A stretch of DNA of 28,853 nucleotides from JBBQHM01 sp038323965 (GTDB lineage Bacteria; Verrucomicrobiota; Verrucomicrobiia; Chthoniobacterales; UBA10450), in the NCBI GenBank assembly GCA_038323965.1, contig JBBQHM010000017.1, positions 1-28,853 on the forward strand, given 5' to 3'. The translations under genes were made by a program, and so were the position numbers. Shown in pieces: positions 1 to 7,131 of the stretch (positions are counted from its first letter, which is position 1; each line of letters starts with the position of its first letter). The notes beneath the pieces were generated by a model. The model ran no database searches and was not told where the DNA came from. It was given only the letters and a program-made list of their open reading frames with translations.

Positions 1-342
1 GTGATTCATGAAGAGCGGGCGCGCCAACAGCGCGGCCACTTCAACCTAGTTCACTTCGACAGCGGTTATAAGGCCGACGTTTACCTGAGCGCGAATGATC
101 CATTACATCCGTGGGCGTTGCGTAATAGGCGGGCGATCGAACTTGGCGATTACACGCTTTGGCTGACGCCTCCGGAATACGTGATCGTGCACAAACTGGA
201 GTTTTTTCGCGAAGGTGGTGGCGAAAAACATATCCGCGACATCCGCGGTATGCTCGCGGCGACTGATGTGGATCGCGCTTTAATCGAGCGTGAGGTTGAG
301 GCGCGTGGCCTTGCCGGCGAATGGTCGCGTTGCGGGACTTAG
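1..342 (+). CDS. Nucleotidyltransferase-like protein, 5' truncated by the window edge
   Basis: This is the C-terminal 113 codons of a gene that begins before the window. The GTG at position 1 is probably an internal valine codon, because the visible part starts in the middle of a domain. The sequence has the pattern of small predicted nucleotidyltransferase (AbiEii/DUF6036-like) proteins: a beta strand with FNLVHFDSGYKADVYL, in which the Asp in KADVY would be a metal-binding acidic residue, then WLTPPEYVIVHKLEFFREGG and a helical HIRDIRGML segment. In these families the function is often unknown, and some act in toxin-antitoxin pairs. No partner gene can be seen here. Its TAG stop overlaps the stop codon of the convergent symporter gene. 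The family call rests on pattern recognition only. Confidence 0.6.
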   Translation: MIHEERARQQRGHFNLVHFDSGYKADVYLSANDPLHPWALRNRRAIELGDYTLWLTPPEYVIVHKLEFFREGGGEKHIRDIRGMLAATDVDRALIEREVEARGLAGEWSRCGT

Positions 343-1940
343 CTCGGGCGCGTGTGCGCGTGTTCACTCCGGAAACAAATTGCCACGAGAAACGTGACGA
401 TGGTTCCGAAGCAGATCCACCACGGAAATTCCATTTTCGGTAGCCACCACGGAACATTGTAAGCGACCGCGCCAAAGAGGCTCGCGACGTGGTTCACGAG
501 ATTGCTCAGGATGGCGACGGTGCAGAATCCGACGATCATGGCGAAGACATTGCCGGCGTTGGTGCCGTGCCGGCGGGTGAACATTCCGCAGAGAAAAACT
601 CCGAGCAGAGGCCCGTAGGTGTAACCGAAAATGCCGAGAACAATCGGGATGATCCGGACGGTCGGGTGAATGACGACGATGAATGACGTCAACGACGCGA
701 CGATGATCATCAGGATGGAAAACGCGACGGTCGCTTTCCGGACGGCGCGCAGGCTTTCGGCCTGGGTCGAGTTTTTGTTGATGTAAATCTGATACCAATC
801 GCGCGTGAAACTTGTCGCCAGCGCATTCAGCGCAGTGCTGAGCGATCCCATCGCCGTCGCGAAAATGCCGGCGATCAGGAGCCCGCGCAGACCGACGGGC
901 ATTTGATACAGCACGAAGTGACAAAAGATTTCGTTCGCCGATTTGGGCAGCGTCGGGTCGGGATGCGCTTGATAATACGTCCAAAGCAGAATGCCGATGC
1001 TGAGGAAGGTGAGGACGATTGGAATGTCGGCTAAACCGGAGAGCATCAAGGAGCGCCGGCTCCGGCGGATGTCGGGCGCAGTCAACATGCGCTGAACCAT
1101 GTCCTGGTCGGTTCCGTGCGTCGCCATGGTGACGAAGGTAGAGCCAATAAGGCCGGCGAAAATCGTGTATTCGATCTCGAACATTCCCTTCCATTTAGCC
1201 CAGCCGTGCTGAGCCGGATCGAGTCCGGTAGCGATGAAGTCGTGAACGCCGAATCCGCCATGACGCTGCACGATTTCGCTCCAGCCGCCCGGGATTGCCG
1301 AATAGAGAAGACCGAGCGCGACCAGTGCGCTGCCGATCATGATTGATGCCTGAATGAAATCGGTCCAGACGACTGCTTTGATGCCGCCGAGTGTCGTGTA
1401 AATCGCGGTGAGGGCGACGATGACAACGCACGCGCCGACGTAAATCCAGAGCGTCTGCGTTTGGTTAGGACGTACTCCAGTTACCAACTCGTAAGCCAGA
1501 GCCAGTGCGATGGCGGCAACGTAGAGGCGCGCGCCAGAAGCGAGGACGCGGGTGAAAAGGAAGACGGCCGACGCGGCGTTTTTTGTCCCGACGCCGAATC
1601 TCGCGGTCAGGTATTCGTAGATCGAGTAAACTTTGTAGTCGTAGTACGGTTTGATGAAAATGTAGCTGACGAGAATGCGCGCGATGATCGTGCCGAGCGC
1701 GAGCTGCAGGTAAGTGTAATTGCGCAGCGCGTATCCTTCGCCCGGCGTCCCGAAAAATGTCGCCGCGCTGGTCTCGGCGGCCACGATTGAAGCGAGAACC
1801 GCCCACCACGGGATTTTGCGACCTCCGAGTGCGAAGTCCTCGAGGGTATCTTCTTTCCGGCCCATGCGCAGGCCGACGTAGATGATGATCGCGAAATAGA
1901 GGAAGAGAACGGCGGTATCGATCGCGAGGCGCAGATCCAT
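339..1940 (-). CDS. Sodium:solute symporter (SSS family)
   Basis: A 533-residue polytopic membrane protein with about 13 hydrophobic segments, which is the usual size for the SSS (SLC5-like) family of sodium-coupled transporters. Family features include an N-terminal helix followed by GRKEDTLEDFALGGRKIPWWAV, the region ASIVAAETSAATFFGTPGEGY (the conserved first core helix of the LeuT-like fold), and a loop YYDYKVYSIYEYLTARFG. The substrate cannot be told from sequence; sugars, carboxylates, amino acids and sialic acid are all transported by relatives. The ATG at 1940 directly precedes a hydrophobic helix, but no clear Shine-Dalgarno sequence lies upstream. A triple CACGGAT repeat sits 15 bp upstream of the start. 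The gene is convergent with the partial gene before it, and the two stop codons overlap. Confidence 0.88.
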   Translation of the reverse strand: MDLRLAIDTAVLFLYFAIIIYVGLRMGRKEDTLEDFALGGRKIPWWAVLASIVAAETSAATFFGTPGEGYALRNYTYLQLALGTIIARILVSYIFIKPYYDYKVYSIYEYLTARFGVGTKNAASAVFLFTRVLASGARLYVAAIALALAYELVTGVRPNQTQTLWIYVGACVVIVALTAIYTTLGGIKAVVWTDFIQASIMIGSALVALGLLYSAIPGGWSEIVQRHGGFGVHDFIATGLDPAQHGWAKWKGMFEIEYTIFAGLIGSTFVTMATHGTDQDMVQRMLTAPDIRRSRRSLMLSGLADIPIVLTFLSIGILLWTYYQAHPDPTLPKSANEIFCHFVLYQMPVGLRGLLIAGIFATAMGSLSTALNALATSFTRDWYQIYINKNSTQAESLRAVRKATVAFSILMIIVASLTSFIVVIHPTVRIIPIVLGIFGYTYGPLLGVFLCGMFTRRHGTNAGNVFAMIVGFCTVAILSNLVNHVASLFGAVAYNVPWWLPKMEFPWWICFGTIVTFLVAICFRSEHAHTRPS

Positions 1941-1954
1941 GGCTGCTTATTTAG

Positions 1955-1983
1955 CCACGGATGGGCACGGATGTAACACGGAT
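1955..1983. repeat. Triple CACGGAT direct repeat
   Basis: CACGGAT occurs at 1956-1962, 1966-1972 and 1977-1983, spaced by 10 and 11 bp, and is followed by a T-run. It lies in the 186-bp divergent gap between the symporter and the glycosylase gene. As recalled, similar CCACGGAT...CACGGAT...ACACGGATTTT strings are dispersed repeats in Verrucomicrobiota and Planctomycetota genomes. The near-helical spacing could also suit a protein-binding site. Confidence 0.6.
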
Positions 1984-2058
1984 TTTTCCGAGCGCGGCAA
2001 ACTCGATCGAAGCCGCGGGACCAGGCGGAAGAACGAAAGTCGCCGCTTGCGCTACTAC

Positions 2059-2086
2059 GGGGTCCCTCGGCTTCGCTCGGGATGAC
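2059..2086. repeat. Dispersed palindrome-family repeat, single right arm
   Basis: The 28-bp unit beginning GGGGTCCCTCGGCTTC and ending CTCGGGATGAC recurs at 17069-17096 with one mismatch and at 19356-19383 with one mismatch. No matching left arm is visible nearby, so this copy looks like a solo arm. An ATG at 2082 that would extend the downstream reading frame lies inside this repeat, which argues against that ATG being the true start. Confidence 0.8.
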
Positions 2087-2126
2087 GGAGGAGCGTGGTG
2101 CACCATACGTGTTAATCTTTCGTTGG

Positions 2127-3014
2127 ATGAAAATGGTTCGAATTCCAGCCCCGGATTTCGACCTGGCGGTGACGCTGAACTGCGGCCAGGTCTTTCATTG
2201 GGAGAAGGACGGCGACGGGTTTGTGGGGACGATCGGTGAGTTACCGTTTTATGTGGAACAGCAGGGCGATTTACTAAAGGTAGGATCGGCTTCCGGCCGA
2301 TCCGTGAAAGGTCATCGGCAGGATGCTACGATCCGAAATTATTTCGCGCTGGATCATCCGCTGGAAGACATTTGCGCTTCGTTTCCGCGTGATGAAACGA
2401 TCACCGCGGCGAGCGATTTTTGCCGCGGGTTGCGCATCATCCGTCAACCGCAGTGGGAATGCCTGGCCACGTTCATTTGTTCATCGATGAAACAGGTGGC
2501 GCATATTCGCCAGATATCACACGCGCTCCGGCGACAATTCGGTACGAGGAAATCGCTCGACGTGAATCACGTCTATACTTTCCCTCGGGCGGACCGTTTG
2601 GCGGCGGTGAACGAAGAGGCGTTAAGGAGATGCGGACTGGGGTATCGGGCTAAGAACTTGCTCGCGACTGCGCAGCTAGTGGGGTCAGGAGCGGCCGACT
2701 TGGAAGCGTGGGCGGAACTCCCTGACTCCGACCTGCATACCACGCTCTGCGATCTGCCCGGTGTCGGCGCGAAAATCGCTAATTGTGTGATGCTTTTCGC
2801 CTACGAACGGACGCGCGCGTTCCCGATCGACGTCTGGATCGCGCGAGTTTTGCGCGAGCGATATTTTGAACGGAAAGGCAACCCAACGGACAAACGCTTG
2901 CGGGAATTCGCAGCCGACTATTTCGGGGAGCACGGCGGATACGCCCAGCAGTATTTGTTTCATTACGCGCGCATGACGACGAAGCGACGGAAATCGGGTA
3001 AAGTGAACGCCTGA
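2127..3014 (+). CDS. OGG1-like DNA glycosylase/AP lyase (HhH-GPD superfamily)
   Basis: Predicted base-excision-repair glycosylase of the 8-oxoguanine glycosylase type, 295 residues from the ATG at 2127. The N-terminal OGG domain (CGQVFHW) is followed by the helical RQPQWECLATFICSS region, a helix-hairpin-helix LPGVGAKIANC, and PIDVWIARV. K216 and D235 match the catalytic Lys and Asp of OGG1 (human K249 and D268). The usual NNN after ICSS, which contacts the orphan base, is MKQ here (121-123). The frame is open upstream to 2082, but that stretch overlaps a dispersed repeat, so the start at 2127 (or 2133) is preferred. Codons 52-68 (2280-2330) look like an inserted palindromic element. The stop is 1 bp before the TonB-like gene, so the two are probably cotranscribed. 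Confidence 0.85.
   Translation: MKMVRIPAPDFDLAVTLNCGQVFHWEKDGDGFVGTIGELPFYVEQQGDLLKVGSASGRSVKGHRQDATIRNYFALDHPLEDICASFPRDETITAASDFCRGLRIIRQPQWECLATFICSSMKQVAHIRQISHALRRQFGTRKSLDVNHVYTFPRADRLAAVNEEALRRCGLGYRAKNLLATAQLVGSGAADLEAWAELPDSDLHTTLCDLPGVGAKIANCVMLFAYERTRAFPIDVWIARVLRERYFERKGNPTDKRLREFAADYFGEHGGYAQQYLFHYARMTTKRRKSGKVNA
2280..2329. repeat. Palindromic element inside the glycosylase reading frame
   Basis: The segment is bounded by GTAG (2280-2283) and CTAC (2326-2329). It contains a hairpin with an 8-bp stem (GGATCGGC at 2283-2290, GCCGATCC at 2296-2303) and a 5-nt loop, followed by CATCGGCAGGATG. The span of 51 nt (2280-2330) is exactly 17 codons and encodes a low-complexity stretch between GDLLK and IRNYF, where relatives are expected to have a short loop. 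This suggests insertion of a short dispersed element. The boundaries are inferred. Confidence 0.5.
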
Positions 3015-3015
3015 G

Positions 3016-4065
3016 ATGCGAGGTCGAGGCGAACGACGAATGCTGGTCGGCGCGATTGCCGCGTCGATCGTGCTGCACCTGGTGATCGCGTTATCGCTCG
3101 CAGCGTTTGGGAGTGTTTCGACTCCTTTACCCACCGATGAGGATAAGCCGGTCGAGTTAACGATCGTGGATACCGCACCGACTCCACCGCCTTCTAAGCG
3201 GGTGAATTCTACTTTCATCGACACACCGGATTCCAAGCGCGCGGAAAAACCGCCGGAAGATAAGACGTTCGAGTCGAACCAGAATTCCCTGGGAGCGAGC
3301 GCGCTGGCCGCGAATGGCAGTGCGCCAATTCCGACCATGGACGGAGCGGACCGCCGCGCCCTGGATCTCGATCCGCGCGCGTACTCATTGCCGAGTGAAG
3401 GTTCGACCGCACCGAAACCCACTCCGCCTCCCCCGCGATCATCCACTCCAGCGCCAACCTCGCCGCCAAATACGCCGGAGCCTAAAAAACCTGAGCCTTC
3501 GCCGAGGCCCGAGGAAACTCCGCCGCCAGATCAACTCGCCATGTTGCGCCCGACTCCACCACCTGCGTTCACGCCGAGCGAGCAAACGGAAAGTTCGCCC
3601 ATGCCTCAAATGCGCGATTCAGTTCCACTTCCGACGCAACGTCCAACTCCGGATCGGCCAAGCTCGGCGTATCAACGCCAGCAATTACCGACCAAGCTGA
3701 GCGGCAACATCTCAAATCGCGGGGTGAGCTCGGTCAACGCCGTCGGAACGCCGTTCGGCCAGTATCAAAAGATGCTCAACGATTCTGTCGGCAAACTTTG
3801 GTATGTCTACGTGGAGAAACAGCGCGATCTGATCAGCATCGGGACGGCGTCCCTGAGTTTTTCGGTTGACCGCGATGGGCACGTGACGAACCTCAAAGTC
3901 ATCAGCAACAGCGCGAACGAAGCGTTTGCCAACGTTTGCCTGATGTCCGTCCAGCAAGTGAAAATGCCACCCATGCCCGAAGATGTTGCCGCTGCGTTGC
4001 CGCCCGCTGGGCTGGCCGCTGATTACATTTTTACGTTCGCGCCAAATGCCGGAGTCGGACGATGA
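3016..4065 (+). CDS. TonB/TolA-like energy transducer, proline-rich
   Basis: A 349-residue protein built like TonB. It has a short cytoplasmic start, one membrane helix (about 10-31), a long Pro/Thr/Ser/Glu-rich periplasmic linker (about 45-225) and a C-terminal domain of the TonB type (about 245-345: YQKMLNDSVGKLWYVYVEKQ, SLSFSVDRDGHVTNLKVISNSAN). In the helix S17 and H21 keep the S-x3-H spacing that TonB uses to couple to ExbB/ExbD. It would carry proton-motive energy from the inner membrane across the periplasm, to outer-membrane receptors if TonB-like or to the envelope-stabilising Tol-Pal complex if TolA-like; the sequence does not decide which. The stop overlaps the ATG of the ExbB gene (ATGA), so expression is coupled. 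Confidence 0.8.
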   Translation: MRGRGERRMLVGAIAASIVLHLVIALSLAAFGSVSTPLPTDEDKPVELTIVDTAPTPPPSKRVNSTFIDTPDSKRAEKPPEDKTFESNQNSLGASALAANGSAPIPTMDGADRRALDLDPRAYSLPSEGSTAPKPTPPPPRSSTPAPTSPPNTPEPKKPEPSPRPEETPPPDQLAMLRPTPPPAFTPSEQTESSPMPQMRDSVPLPTQRPTPDRPSSAYQRQQLPTKLSGNISNRGVSSVNAVGTPFGQYQKMLNDSVGKLWYVYVEKQRDLISIGTASLSFSVDRDGHVTNLKVISNSANEAFANVCLMSVQQVKMPPMPEDVAAALPPAGLAADYIFTFAPNAGVGR

Positions 4066-4763
4066 ACGACAACATTCACTCGGTGCTCAGTTTCTTTCAA
4101 CGCGGCGGAATCTTCATGTATCCGCTGCTCATTTGTTCGGTGGTGGCGGTGACGACGATCATCATGCGTGGCTTCGCGCTGCGCCGGCGAAATGTCCTGC
4201 CGTTGGTAATCGAGAGCGAAATCGAACGGCTGATTCCGGGCGGTGGCGTGGAACGCCTGGCGCGGATCGTTGATCACGACGGGTCGTCTTTAGCGAGGAT
4301 CGTCCGTGTCGCACTGCAACATCTGCGCGCGCCGCGAAATGAAAATGTCGAGGTCGTAGAAACGCGGGCGCGGCATGAAATGGTCGCGCTCGAGCGTGGG
4401 TTGATCGCACTGGAAGTGATCACCGGAATTGCGCCGCTGCTCGGGCTAATCGGTGCGGTTTCGGGTCTGGTGCATGTTTTCTCCAGCCTCGGGCTCAGCG
4501 GCGGTACCTCGGATACAAAGGCGATCGCGCTGGGAATCGCGGAAGCGTTGAACGCGACCGTCTTTGGCCTCTCCATCGCCGTGCCGACGCTGGTTGCCTT
4601 TAGTTATTTCTCGAAAAAGATCGAGGTGATGTCGGTCGAAATGGAAACCCTCGTCGTCGAGCTGATCAGTAAATGTTACTACGGACGCAACGACGCCAGC
4701 CCGGGGCGAACGATGCCGTCCGCGATGTTGCCGACTGCGCATGCCCCCGCGCCGCTCGGTTAG
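4062..4763 (+). CDS. exbB: MotA/TolQ/ExbB proton channel family protein
   Basis: A 233-residue inner-membrane protein with the ExbB/TolQ layout: a first helix at about 17-35 (MYPLLICSVVAVTTIIM), a cytoplasmic helical domain, then two helices at about 127-147 and 165-185. The segment APLLGLIGAVSGLVHVF is the signature of the family's second helix, and the third helix starts with EALNATVFGLSIAVPTLV. With ExbD it forms a proton-driven motor for the TonB-like protein encoded just upstream. GGAG lies about 9 nt before the ATG. The start codon overlaps the previous stop, and the next gene begins 12 bp downstream. ExbB and TolQ cannot be separated by sequence alone here. Confidence 0.88.
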   Translation: MNDNIHSVLSFFQRGGIFMYPLLICSVVAVTTIIMRGFALRRRNVLPLVIESEIERLIPGGGVERLARIVDHDGSSLARIVRVALQHLRAPRNENVEVVETRARHEMVALERGLIALEVITGIAPLLGLIGAVSGLVHVFSSLGLSGGTSDTKAIALGIAEALNATVFGLSIAVPTLVAFSYFSKKIEVMSVEMETLVVELISKCYYGRNDASPGRTMPSAMLPTAHAPAPLG

Positions 4764-4775
4764 CGTCAAAGCGCG

Positions 4776-5183
4776 ATGAAGTTCGCTGTCCGAAAGCGGC
4801 GCGCACCATCGATTATCATCGTATCGCTCGTCGATATCCTAACGATTCTGCTGATTTTTTTCGTCGTCTCGACCACGTTTAAAAAAGACCAGCCGGAAGT
4901 GCAGATCAATCTGCCGGAATCGAAGACGGCGGCCAACGCGCCCGCGGAGAAAGAACATGCAGTCGTCAGCGTGGATGAGAACGACGAGGTGAAACTGGAC
5001 GGCCAAAGCATCAACGTCGACGAACTGGAAGCAGCGGTGAAAGCATTGGCGCCGGCGCGTAAATTGACTCTGGCGTTGCAGGCGGATCGCAAGTCGTCGT
5101 TCGGCGTCATCATCAAGGTGATGGATGGGTTGAAACTTGCCGGGGTGAAGAATCTTCCGGCGTTCACTAATCCAGAGAAATGA
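4776..5183 (+). CDS. exbD: ExbD/TolR biopolymer transport protein
   Basis: A 135-residue protein with a basic N-terminus (KFAVRKRRA), one membrane helix at about 12-34 and a periplasmic domain with the family's usual fold. D20, in SLVDILTILLIFF, is the conserved membrane aspartate through which protons are thought to pass in ExbD and TolR. The periplasmic part shows VVSVDENDEVKLDGQSINVDELEAAVKAL, typical of the family. It should assemble with the ExbB-like protein encoded upstream. Its stop codon overlaps the ATG of the deformylase gene (ATGA at 5180-5183), placing both in one transcript. Confidence 0.9.
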   Translation: MKFAVRKRRAPSIIIVSLVDILTILLIFFVVSTTFKKDQPEVQINLPESKTAANAPAEKEHAVVSVDENDEVKLDGQSINVDELEAAVKALAPARKLTLALQADRKSSFGVIIKVMDGLKLAGVKNLPAFTNPEK

Positions 5184-5758
5184 GGCTGCCGATTGTGAAG
5201 TATGGCGACCCAATGCTGCGCGCGAAGGGCAAGCGCGTGGGCAAAGTCGACGATTCAATTCGTAAGCTGGCGACCGACATGATCGAAACCATGCATGCGG
5301 CCAATGGGGTAGGCCTGGCGGCGCAACAAGTCGGTCGCCCATTGCAACTCACGGTCATCGACGTCTCGCCCGCCGAGGAGCGGCCCAGCACTTTGCAGGT
5401 GGACGGCAATGCGGTGGAGCTGGAGAAAGTGATGCCGCTGGTCCTGCTTAATCCCGAGCTAAAACCCGGAACTGAAAAAGTGCTGGGAGTGGAAGGCTGT
5501 CTCAGTTTTCCCGAAATCACGGCTGATATCGAGCGCGCGGGAAGCGTGAGCGGAACCGCCGAAACGCTCGACGGGAAAGTGATTTCATTCGTCGCGACAG
5601 GACTCATTGCCCGCGCCTTGCAGCACGAAATCGATCATTTAAACGGCGTGCTCTTTATCGATCGGATGAATTCCGCGGCGAAGGTGAGCTGGGCCGGCAA
5701 GCTCAAGCGATTGCGAAAAGAAACGCGCGCCTCGACCCGGTCAGCCCCGCGTCTTTGA
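5180..5758 (+). CDS. def: Peptide deformylase
   Basis: Removes the formyl group from the N-terminal methionine of new proteins in the cytoplasm, using an Fe or Zn ion. All three family motifs are present: GVGLAAQQ (43-50), EGCLS (105-109, with C107 as metal ligand) and QHEIDH (148-153, with H149 and H153 as ligands and E150 as the general base). The length of 192 residues is normal. The tail after about residue 170 is basic and variable. It is the last gene of the operon that starts with the glycosylase. The usual partner fmt is not next to it. Confidence 0.96.
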   Translation: MRLPIVKYGDPMLRAKGKRVGKVDDSIRKLATDMIETMHAANGVGLAAQQVGRPLQLTVIDVSPAEERPSTLQVDGNAVELEKVMPLVLLNPELKPGTEKVLGVEGCLSFPEITADIERAGSVSGTAETLDGKVISFVATGLIARALQHEIDHLNGVLFIDRMNSAAKVSWAGKLKRLRKETRASTRSAPRL

Positions 5759-5774
5759 AGACAGGCGGGCGGCG

Positions 5775-6296
5775 TTACAGCGCCTTGTAATGCACCGTAA
5801 TCGTCCGGAAGACCTGCGGATCCCGCTGGGCCGAGAAGTAAAAGAGCTCCAGCGTCGTAGTACCGACAGGCCATTGGTAACCGACGAGCGTCTGCACCAC
5901 ATCCGTGTCCGTATCGCGCGAACGCGAGACCAGTTTCCCGGTCCCATATTTGCCATCGAAGTAGCGGCGTATCTCACCCATCCGATCGTTGAACCACTCA
6001 ATCCCGCGTCCCTCGTATTCGTACTGAAGTTCGACCTCAATCAGGAGGCCGTCGCGAAAAGTAAACAGCGTTCGACGCAAGCCGGGATGAACCAATCCCT
6101 CCACCGTCCAGACCTCGTGATTTTCCTTTTTTTCGCGAGCCGTGATTCGCGCATGGGCGGCGTTGAGCACTGTTTCGACGCGCGCCATCGGAAAGCTCCA
6201 ATGGAACCCGAAAGGCGGCTGGAGATCCTCCGCGGCCCCCGCTGTGAGCGGGATAAAAAATAAAAGTGCGAGGGCGACTCGCGTGGCGGCCGTCAT
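5775..6296 (-). CDS. Exported hypothetical protein
   Basis: A 173-residue protein of no family I recognise. It starts with a classic signal peptide (TRVALALLFFIPLTAGAAE, cleavage after about residue 22). The mature part is rich in beta-prone segments (HEVWTVEGL, RRTLFTFRDGLLIEVELQYEYEG, TTTLELFYFSAQ, FRTITVHYKAL) and opens with FGFHWSFPMARVETVL. This resembles small periplasmic proteins that begin with a short 'F-G-x-x-W-x-x' repeat-like element, but no function follows from that. It lies 3 bp downstream of the Dabb-domain gene on the same strand and is probably cotranscribed with it. It is convergent with the deformylase gene. Confidence 0.75.
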   Translation of the reverse strand: MTAATRVALALLFFIPLTAGAAEDLQPPFGFHWSFPMARVETVLNAAHARITAREKKENHEVWTVEGLVHPGLRRTLFTFRDGLLIEVELQYEYEGRGIEWFNDRMGEIRRYFDGKYGTGKLVSRSRDTDTDVVQTLVGYQWPVGTTTLELFYFSAQRDPQVFRTITVHYKAL

Positions 6297-6299
6297 CGT

Positions 6300-6698
6300 C
6301 TAGTCCGCGGCAAAATTATAAATCACGTAGCGACGAACGAACGGCTTCAGAAAAAGCTCCACCGCCTGAGCATGGCGTTTATCGTTTTCAAATTTGGTCA
6401 GCGCCGACTCATCCTTAAATGTGATGATCGCGCAAAGATCGAACGCCTGCTCGATCTCCGGGCGATGGATCGGGATGGATCGGCCGACCTCGATACGCCG
6501 CACGCCGTGGATGCGCCGAAAGGAATGCGTCGCACGGATCAGAGCGTTCTCCTCCTCGACGTTGCCGGGATGTTTAAGCCACAAAACAACGATGTGGGAG
6601 ATCTCGCCGCGGCTGTCTGCGATTGCCGTTGGCGCGACAAAACCCACGATACCCAGTGCAATAACGAGGATCGCGATTGGTTTGGAAAATTGTTTCAC
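6300..6698 (-). CDS. Exported Dabb-domain (stress-responsive alpha/beta barrel) protein
   Basis: A 132-residue protein from a GTG start. It has a signal peptide (about residues 1-27, IAILVIALGIVGFVAPTAIA) followed by a single Dabb ferredoxin-like domain: ISHIVVLWLKHPGNVEEENALI, a central HGVRRIEVGRSIP, FDLCAIITFKDESALTKFENDKRHAQAVE, and a closing strand RRYVIYNF. The histidine after the first strand and the KFENDKRHA helix are typical of the family. Dabb proteins are usually dimeric; some are enzymes of polyketide cyclisation, but most are of unknown role. Export of a Dabb domain is less common than the cytoplasmic form. It is the first gene of a probable two-gene unit with the exported protein downstream. 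Confidence 0.8.
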   Translation of the reverse strand: MKQFSKPIAILVIALGIVGFVAPTAIADSRGEISHIVVLWLKHPGNVEEENALIRATHSFRRIHGVRRIEVGRSIPIHRPEIEQAFDLCAIITFKDESALTKFENDKRHAQAVELFLKPFVRRYVIYNFAAD

Positions 6699-7131
6699 TG
6701 GTGCTGCGCTGCGGGTTTCCCGAACGAAATTTCAGTCAAGATTTTTTTGACCGTCGCCGGAAAATAAAGTTCAGATTTTTTCTTGTCCGCTGCGAAGTCG
6801 GTTCCTACTCTCCAGCCCCTGGCCGGGAGCAAAACGGGCGGTGTGAATAAGATGTGAACACTTTTGATCCCTTGGCAACACGACAAATACACGATGACGA
6901 CAGCGGGAAGCCCCAAGTGAGCATCGAGCCAGCGTTGAAATCCTCTGGCGGGCGCGGCGTCCGCGACGATTCGCCTGTTTCTCCCTCGTATGCAGCCAGT
7001 TCTATCATTTTAGCAGATCAGGAATTTTATAGCGTCTCGCAACGGTCAAACGGTCTATCATCGCCCGCAGATCCCTTCGCTGCGTTGGGAAGAGCCCAGC
7101 GTGCGCAGCCTCCCGGCTGTTAACAAGTCGT
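6699..7131. other. Gene-free region before dnaA; candidate replication origin
   Basis: A 433-bp stretch between the start of the Dabb gene (minus) and dnaA (plus) with no convincing gene. It holds a perfect match to the DnaA-box consensus TTATNCACA in reverse (TGTGAATAA, 6842-6850), a weaker one beside it (6853-6861), AT-rich patches at about 6728-6784 and 6998-7034, and TGTTAACAA just before dnaA. Origins often lie next to dnaA, but one good box is fewer than usual. rpmH, a common neighbour of dnaA, is absent. Confidence 0.35.
6842..6850 (-). promoter_or_regulatory. DnaA box (TTATTCACA on the minus strand)
   Basis: The nonamer matches the consensus TTATNCACA exactly. It is 282 bp before the dnaA start codon, so it may serve the origin or dnaA autoregulation. 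A second, poorer match (GTGTTCACA) follows at 6853-6861. Confidence 0.45.

Noticed and set aside
2133..2150. GGTTCGAATTCC resembling a tRNA T-arm
   Set aside because: No matching acceptor or anticodon stem is found around it, and the bases encode the conserved start of the glycosylase.
2685..3446. Long minus-strand open frame (253 codons) opposite the glycosylase and TonB-like genes
   Set aside because: It is antisense to two well-supported genes and has low-complexity Ser/Gly/Arg composition with no domain pattern; such frames are common in GC-rich coding DNA.
6699..7131. rpmH or a structural RNA gene before dnaA
   Set aside because: No L34-like basic peptide and no RNase P, SRP or tmRNA core pattern was seen on either strand.
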